This document shows, in pieces, positions 35,259 to 38,923 of a stretch of 38,923 bases of DNA; the stretch's first letter is position 1, and every line of letters begins with the position of its first letter. Below the pieces are notes generated by a model, which searched no databases, was not told the DNA's origin, and worked only from the letters and a program-made list of their open reading frames with translations. The stretch comes from Melioribacter roseus. GTDB lineage: Bacteria; Bacteroidota; Ignavibacteria; Ignavibacteriales; Melioribacteraceae. The translations under genes were made by a program, and so were the position numbers. The DNA lies in NCBI GenBank assembly GCA_020722065.1, contig DYLK01000023.1, positions 1 through 38,923 of the forward strand, given 5' to 3'.

Positions 35259-36200
35259 ATGGAACCAATTACAAAATTAGAAGATTTACTTTCTGGTGTT
35301 ACCGAAAATAAAATAAGAAAAGCCGAAAAAATTGCAATTATTGGTGCAGGAACTTTGGGACAAGGAATTGCCCAAACAATTGCTTCCTCAGGATTGGATG
35401 TTAAAATTGTTGAAGTAAATGATGAAACAAAGCGGCAATCTGAATTACAATTAACTGAAACGATGGATAGAGAAATAGCCCGTTGGAGTATGACTTCAAG
35501 CGAAAAGAAGGCAATACTTTCAAGAATTTTCTGGCATACAAGTTTAAAAAATCTTACAAAATGCGATATTATTATTGAATCAGTTTCAGAAGATATTTCC
35601 TTAAAAAAGAAAATTTTTGCTGAATTAGAAACAATTGCAAAACCCGAAGCAATTTTTGCATCAACAACTTCTACTTTAAGTTTAGAAGAAATTGCAAAAG
35701 TAACGCAACGTCCCGATAAATTTATGGGTTTGCATTTCTTAAGTCCTGTTCCCAAAGTAAAATTAGTTGAGTTAATTAGAACTATTGACACAAGCGACAA
35801 TACTCTTTCCAAGATTAAAAAATTCGTTTCAATTATTGGCAAAACTCCAATTGAAGTTTACGAATATCCAGGCTTTGTTACAACACGAACAATAGTTCCA
35901 CTATTAAACGAAGCAATGCACATTTTATTAGAAGGATTAGCCTCCGCTGAAGACATTGACACAGCAATGAAATTGGGTTACAATATGCAAATCGGTCCGC
36001 TTGAGCTTGCTGATTCGATGGGATTAGATGAAGTTTTAACTTGGATGCAACAACTCTGGAATTCCCTTGGCGAACCAAGATACAGACCTTGCCCGCTTTT
36101 AAGAAAACTTGTACGCGAACGCAAACTCGGGAAAAAAACAGGCGAAGGCTTTTTTAAGTATGATCATAATGGAAAAATAATTTCAGAAAGAGGTAATTAA
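35259..36200 (+). CDS. 3-hydroxyacyl-CoA (3-hydroxybutyryl-CoA) dehydrogenase
   Basis: NAD(P)-dependent oxidoreductase interconverting 3-hydroxyacyl-CoA and 3-oxoacyl-CoA; 313 residues, about 30 more than classic Hbd. The Rossmann motif is IAIIGAGTLGQGIAQTIASS (about 26-45), preceded by about 24 extra N-terminal residues of no known role. The substrate domain has IIESVSEDISLKKKIFAELE, FASTTSTLSLEEIA and the catalytic His in GLHFLSPVPKVKLVEL. The C-terminal helical domain has YPGFVTTRTIVPLLNEAMHI, GPLELADSMGLDEVL and GKKTGEGFFKYD. AGGT precedes the ATG. The stop overlaps the acetate kinase start (TAATG), an uncommon pairing. Confidence 0.94.
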   Translation: MEPITKLEDLLSGVTENKIRKAEKIAIIGAGTLGQGIAQTIASSGLDVKIVEVNDETKRQSELQLTETMDREIARWSMTSSEKKAILSRIFWHTSLKNLTKCDIIIESVSEDISLKKKIFAELETIAKPEAIFASTTSTLSLEEIAKVTQRPDKFMGLHFLSPVPKVKLVELIRTIDTSDNTLSKIKKFVSIIGKTPIEVYEYPGFVTTRTIVPLLNEAMHILLEGLASAEDIDTAMKLGYNMQIGPLELADSMGLDEVLTWMQQLWNSLGEPRYRPCPLLRKLVRERKLGKKTGEGFFKYDHNGKIISERGN

Positions 36201-37408
36201 TGAAAGTTTTAGTCTTGAATTGCGGAAGCTCGTCTATAAAATATCAAATGATTCAAACAGAAACCGCTTCTCCGTTAGCAAAAGGAAATATTGAAAGAAT
36301 TGGAATGGCTTCTGCTATTTTAACTCACGAACCAACTGGTGGGGAAAAAATTAAAATAGTTGGTGAAATTCTCGATCACAAAAGTGCAATCGAATATGTA
36401 ATTGCCGTGTTATTAAGCAAAAATCACGGCGTAATAAAAAATATAGATGAAATTGATGCTGTCGGGCACAGAGTTGTACACGGTGGTGAAACATTTACTG
36501 GATCAGTGTTAATTACAGATGCAGTTTTAAGTGCAATAAAAGATAATATTGAACTTGCCCCGTTGCATAATCCAGCAAATATAAAAGGAATTGAAGCCGC
36601 TAAAATTCATCTTGGCGATAAACCGCAAATTGCAGTTTTCGATACGGCTTTTCATTCACACATGCCAGATTTTGCTTATTTATATGGAATTCCACTTGCA
36701 CTTTATAAAAAGCACAAAATAAGAAGATATGGTTTCCACGGGACTTCCCACAGATATGTATCAAAAAGAGCATGTACAAGATTAGGGAAACCATTAGAAG
36801 AACTGAAAATTATTACCGCTCATTTAGGAAACGGAGCAAGTATTGCCGCAATTAAAAATGGTATTTCAGTTGATACTTCAATGGGATTTACACCACTTGA
36901 AGGTTTGCTAATGGGAACACGTTCGGGCGATATGGACCCATCTGTAATTCTTCATATTATGGCAAAAGAAGAACTTTCCATTATGGACGCCAATACAATG
37001 TTAAACAAACATAGTGGATTAATTGGTTTAAGCGGTGAAAGTAGCGATATGCGTGAAATTGAAGAAGCTGTTCAAAAAGGAAATAAAAAAGCCGAAACAG
37101 CTTTTAATGTTTTTACATATAGAATTAAAAAATATATTGGAGCCTATGCTGCCGCAATGGGTGGTTTAGATGCTGTAGTTTTTACTGGCGGAATTGGCGA
37201 AAACTCAGTCCTTGTTCGGGAAGAAGTTTGTAAAGATTTAGGCTTTTTAGGAATTGATTTCGATTTTGAAAAGAATAAAACCGCAAAAGACGAAGCAATC
37301 CTTACAAAAGAAAATTCCAAAGTAACAGTACTAAGAATTCCAACAAACGAAGAATTGGTAATTGCCCTTGATACTGAAAAAATTGTAAACGACATTAAAA
37401 CAGAATAA
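36200..37408 (+). CDS. ackA: acetate kinase
   Basis: Makes ATP and acetate from acetyl phosphate and ADP, or the reverse; 402 residues, standard length. Motifs are the N-terminal VLVLNCGSSSIKYQMI, GHRVVHGGETFTGSVLIT, IAVFDTAFHSHMPDFAYLYG and IRRYGFHGTSHRYVSKRA. Also present are ITAHLGNGASIAAIKNGISV, DTSMGFTPLEGLLMGTRSGD, the adenosine-binding VFTGGIGENSVLVRE, and a terminal IPTNEELVIALDT. The ATG overlaps the dehydrogenase stop and is served by GAGGT five bases upstream. The expected partner, phosphate acetyltransferase, is not in the window. A terminator follows. Confidence 0.98.
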   Translation: MKVLVLNCGSSSIKYQMIQTETASPLAKGNIERIGMASAILTHEPTGGEKIKIVGEILDHKSAIEYVIAVLLSKNHGVIKNIDEIDAVGHRVVHGGETFTGSVLITDAVLSAIKDNIELAPLHNPANIKGIEAAKIHLGDKPQIAVFDTAFHSHMPDFAYLYGIPLALYKKHKIRRYGFHGTSHRYVSKRACTRLGKPLEELKIITAHLGNGASIAAIKNGISVDTSMGFTPLEGLLMGTRSGDMDPSVILHIMAKEELSIMDANTMLNKHSGLIGLSGESSDMREIEEAVQKGNKKAETAFNVFTYRIKKYIGAYAAAMGGLDAVVFTGGIGENSVLVREEVCKDLGFLGIDFDFEKNKTAKDEAILTKENSKVTVLRIPTNEELVIALDTEKIVNDIKTE

Positions 37409-37436
37409 CACAATATTTTTATTTTCTATAAAATTT

Positions 37437-37465
37437 AAAGACGGTTTAATGCCGTCTTTTTTTTT
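37437..37465 (+). terminator. rho-independent terminator after ackA
   Basis: AAAGACGG (37437-37444) pairs with CCGTCTTT (37452-37459) around a 7-base loop and is followed by a T run. The rest of the 294-base gap up to 37702 is AT-rich. It should hold the promoter of the next gene, but I see no clear motif or repeat there. Confidence 0.93.
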
Positions 37466-37702
37466 ATAAAAACATTTTCAATAAAAAATCAAATTTACGC
37501 CTACAAAAACTTTCCTTAACTTAAAAGAAATACTTCCGACAAATAATAAATAATTTAATATTGTATCTAATTATCTTATTTATTTATAACACCTTAGGGA
37601 AGTAAAATTTAACATAAAAATTATAATTTTAAGTAGATTTTGTTTGGAAATAAATTAATATGTAGTTAACTTTACTCATTCACTAAATACACAGGAGGTC
37701 AA

Positions 37703-38056
37703 ATGAATATTTTTCCCATTAAACGGGAAACACAAAATTACCCACCAATAGCAAAGAGTAAAAACTATTACTATTCTATTCCATTGGATTGGTGGCAGAC
37801 AAGTTCTTCTCACAATTTTGAAAATGTAAATAATATAGTTGCTCTGCGTGAAGCTAAAAATTTACCAAAATTACAAATTGTACATGGAGAATGGGAAATT
37901 AATAAAGGCGATTACAGAGTAAAGGATTTTTCTAAAAAAGATTATGTTTACTATCGCGAACTTCGCCAAAAACTTTGGAGTTATTCAATAATTCCTTTTA
38001 TATTAATTACAGTTTTAACTGTAGCGTTTATCTCAAATTTAATTGAAAAAATTTAA
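37703..38056 (+). CDS. small membrane protein of unknown function
   Basis: Not recognised; 117 residues. The N-terminal part (1-88) is hydrophilic and rich in Tyr, Trp, Asn and Lys (e.g. SIPLDWWQTSS; IVHGEWEINKGDYRVKDF). There is one C-terminal membrane helix (about 93-112, IIPFILITVLTVAFISN) followed by LIEKI, so it looks tail-anchored with the N-terminus probably in the cytoplasm. There is no signal peptide and no Cys. An exceptionally good AGGAGGT stands five bases before the ATG, suggesting high expression. It lies 22 bases upstream of a T9SS-type secreted protein gene, so the two may be co-transcribed. It may be specific to this lineage. Confidence 0.8.
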   Translation: MNIFPIKRETQNYPPIAKSKNYYYSIPLDWWQTSSSHNFENVNNIVALREAKNLPKLQIVHGEWEINKGDYRVKDFSKKDYVYYRELRQKLWSYSIIPFILITVLTVAFISNLIEKI

Positions 38057-38078
38057 CCATATTTTTATAGGAGCAAAT

Positions 38079-38923
38079 ATGAAAAAAATAATAACTTTAT
38101 TAATGTTACTTGTGTCTGTTGGTTTTGCACAGTCTTATCATACTATTACAATAGACGGAAACGAAGATTTTACTCCTTCAGATGAAGGCTTTGCTACAAC
38201 AAGCGGAAGCCACCAAGATTATAATCAAACAGGATATATAACTTGGGATGCTACAAAATTATATATAGGCTATAAAGGAGCTACTCCTGCTGGATCATTA
38301 ACAGACAATGATAGAGTAATCCATATTTATATTGATACAGACCCTCAAACTACACCAACAAATGGAACTGGAACAACCGATGGGGAAACATGGAGATGGG
38401 ACCCTACTCTTCCTTTTACAGCAAATTATCATTATGTTTTTAAAACTATTGATAATTCTGAATTTAAAAGAGCATATTCTGGTGGAGCTTGGACTGACGC
38501 TACATTTACCACTGTAAATTATAAAAATACTTCTACTTCATATTGGGAGTTGAGCATTTTATTAAGCGATTTAGGTTCTCCAACTCAAATATATGTATGT
38601 ACTTATATTGAAGAAGATTGGGGTGGGGGTAATATTAGTTTAGGCATTCCATCAGATTTATTTACTAATACTTCTACTCAAGGTTCAATAACTTTTAATA
38701 GCCATTGGTGGGGATTTAACTTAACTAGTGGTGTTACACCAAATGCTTCAGGAAATCATGATTCAGCTCTCCCCGTTGAACTAACCACATTTACAGCTAC
38801 TTCTAATGGAAGTGAAGTTGTGCTAAATTGGCAAACTGCTACAGAAGTTAACAATTATGGATTTGAAATAGAAAGGGCGGTTACTTCGACAAGCTCAGTA
38901 ACCGAATGGGGAAAAATTGGTTT
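38079..38923 (+). CDS. secreted protein, probable T9SS cargo, 3' end outside window
   Basis: The open frame runs from the ATG at 38079 (AGGAG nearby) to the window end: 281 codons, incomplete. The signal peptide is KKIITLLMLLVSVGFAQ. Next is a beta-rich domain of about 210 residues starting ITIDGNEDFTPSDEGFATTS. GYITWDATKLYIGYKG and IHIYIDTDPQTTP resemble CBM9/DOMON-like carbohydrate- or surface-binding folds. Then comes ALPVELTTFTATSNGSEVVL followed by NWQTATEVNNYGFEIER, the module that in Ignavibacteria/Bacteroidota commonly precedes a C-terminal T9SS sorting domain, so export through the outer membrane is likely. The sorting domain itself would lie beyond the window. A 27-base palindromic element (38878-38904) is read through in frame just after it. 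Confidence 0.85.
   Translation, partial: MKKIITLLMLLVSVGFAQSYHTITIDGNEDFTPSDEGFATTSGSHQDYNQTGYITWDATKLYIGYKGATPAGSLTDNDRVIHIYIDTDPQTTPTNGTGTTDGETWRWDPTLPFTANYHYVFKTIDNSEFKRAYSGGAWTDATFTTVNYKNTSTSYWELSILLSDLGSPTQIYVCTYIEEDWGGGNISLGIPSDLFTNTSTQGSITFNSHWWGFNLTSGVTPNASGNHDSALPVELTTFTATSNGSEVVLNWQTATEVNNYGFEIERAVTSTSSVTEWGKIG
38878..38904. repeat. palindromic repeat of TTCGACAAGCTCAG type inside a coding region
   Basis: Arms CGGTTACT (38878-38885) and AGTAACCG (38897-38904) are perfect reverse complements around TCGACAAGCTC. The core TTCGACAAGCTCAG matches a small palindromic repeat seen in many bacterial genomes (from memory, unchecked). Here it is read in frame, giving AVTSTSSVTE in the linker of the secreted protein. 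Confidence 0.6.

Noticed and set aside
35219-35842. 207-codon open frame on the minus strand over the 3-hydroxyacyl-CoA dehydrogenase gene
   Set aside because: It is antisense to a gene with clear catalytic motifs. Its product shows no domain, and no ribosome-binding site was noted.

Overview
This window is AT-rich bacterial DNA (roughly one third G+C by eye) with dense, often overlapping genes. It most likely comes from the Ignavibacteria/Chlorobi side of the Bacteroidota. Pointers are an Oar-type TonB-dependent receptor with a carboxypeptidase-like N-terminal domain, a SecA with a long extra segment after its DEAD motif, a SprE/PorW-like TPR lipoprotein, and a secreted protein carrying the 'LPVELTTFTAT ... 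NWQTATEVNNYGFEIER' module that normally precedes a type IX secretion (T9SS) sorting tail. Assignment below class level is inference. No rRNA, tRNA, CRISPR array, transposase or phage gene was seen.

Layout. (1) 135-9671, minus strand: a PAS protein translationally coupled to a membrane MCP (a split Aer-like sensor), a secreted GH16 glucanase, and the tight run secA > glnB (P-II) > SprE/PorW-like lipoprotein > AlbA_2 regulator. (2) 9898-16183, plus: Oar-like receptor, a clear terminator, topA and a coupled, divergent 5-formyl-THF cyclo-ligase. (3) 16185-18267: cheB (minus) divergent from a membrane histidine kinase (plus). (4) 18492-21066, plus: pyrimidine-nucleoside phosphorylase and acyl-CoA dehydrogenase, ending in a long hairpin terminator. 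(5) 21391-25507, plus: DUF2442 protein > signal-peptide-bearing YidD-like protein > two paralogous proteins with a C-terminal 'LPGxGxxYT' hydrophobic domain > ACT protein > PFL/DUF711 protein. Start and stop codons overlap at four consecutive junctions. (6) 25516-33351, minus: recQ > methyltransferase, then threonine aldolase > thioesterase > cNMP-binding histidine kinase-like protein > miaA > glycosyltransferase. (7) 33429-38923, plus: ABC exporter pair, 3-hydroxyacyl-CoA dehydrogenase coupled to acetate kinase, terminator, a small membrane protein of unknown function, and the 5' part of a T9SS-type secreted protein cut by the window end.

How it fits together. Much of the content is core housekeeping: protein export, topology, folate, tRNA modification and recombination. 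Around it lie envelope and secretion functions (SecA, TPR lipoprotein, YidD-like cassette, Oar receptor, T9SS cargo), taxis and signalling (split Aer, CheB, two histidine kinases) and acyl-CoA/acetate energy metabolism. The best candidate for an undescribed system is the coupled YidD-like/LPG-domain cassette at 21684-23709. The split Aer pair, the P-II gene inside the secA operon, and small palindromic repeats (one read through in frame inside a coding region) are also worth a closer look.
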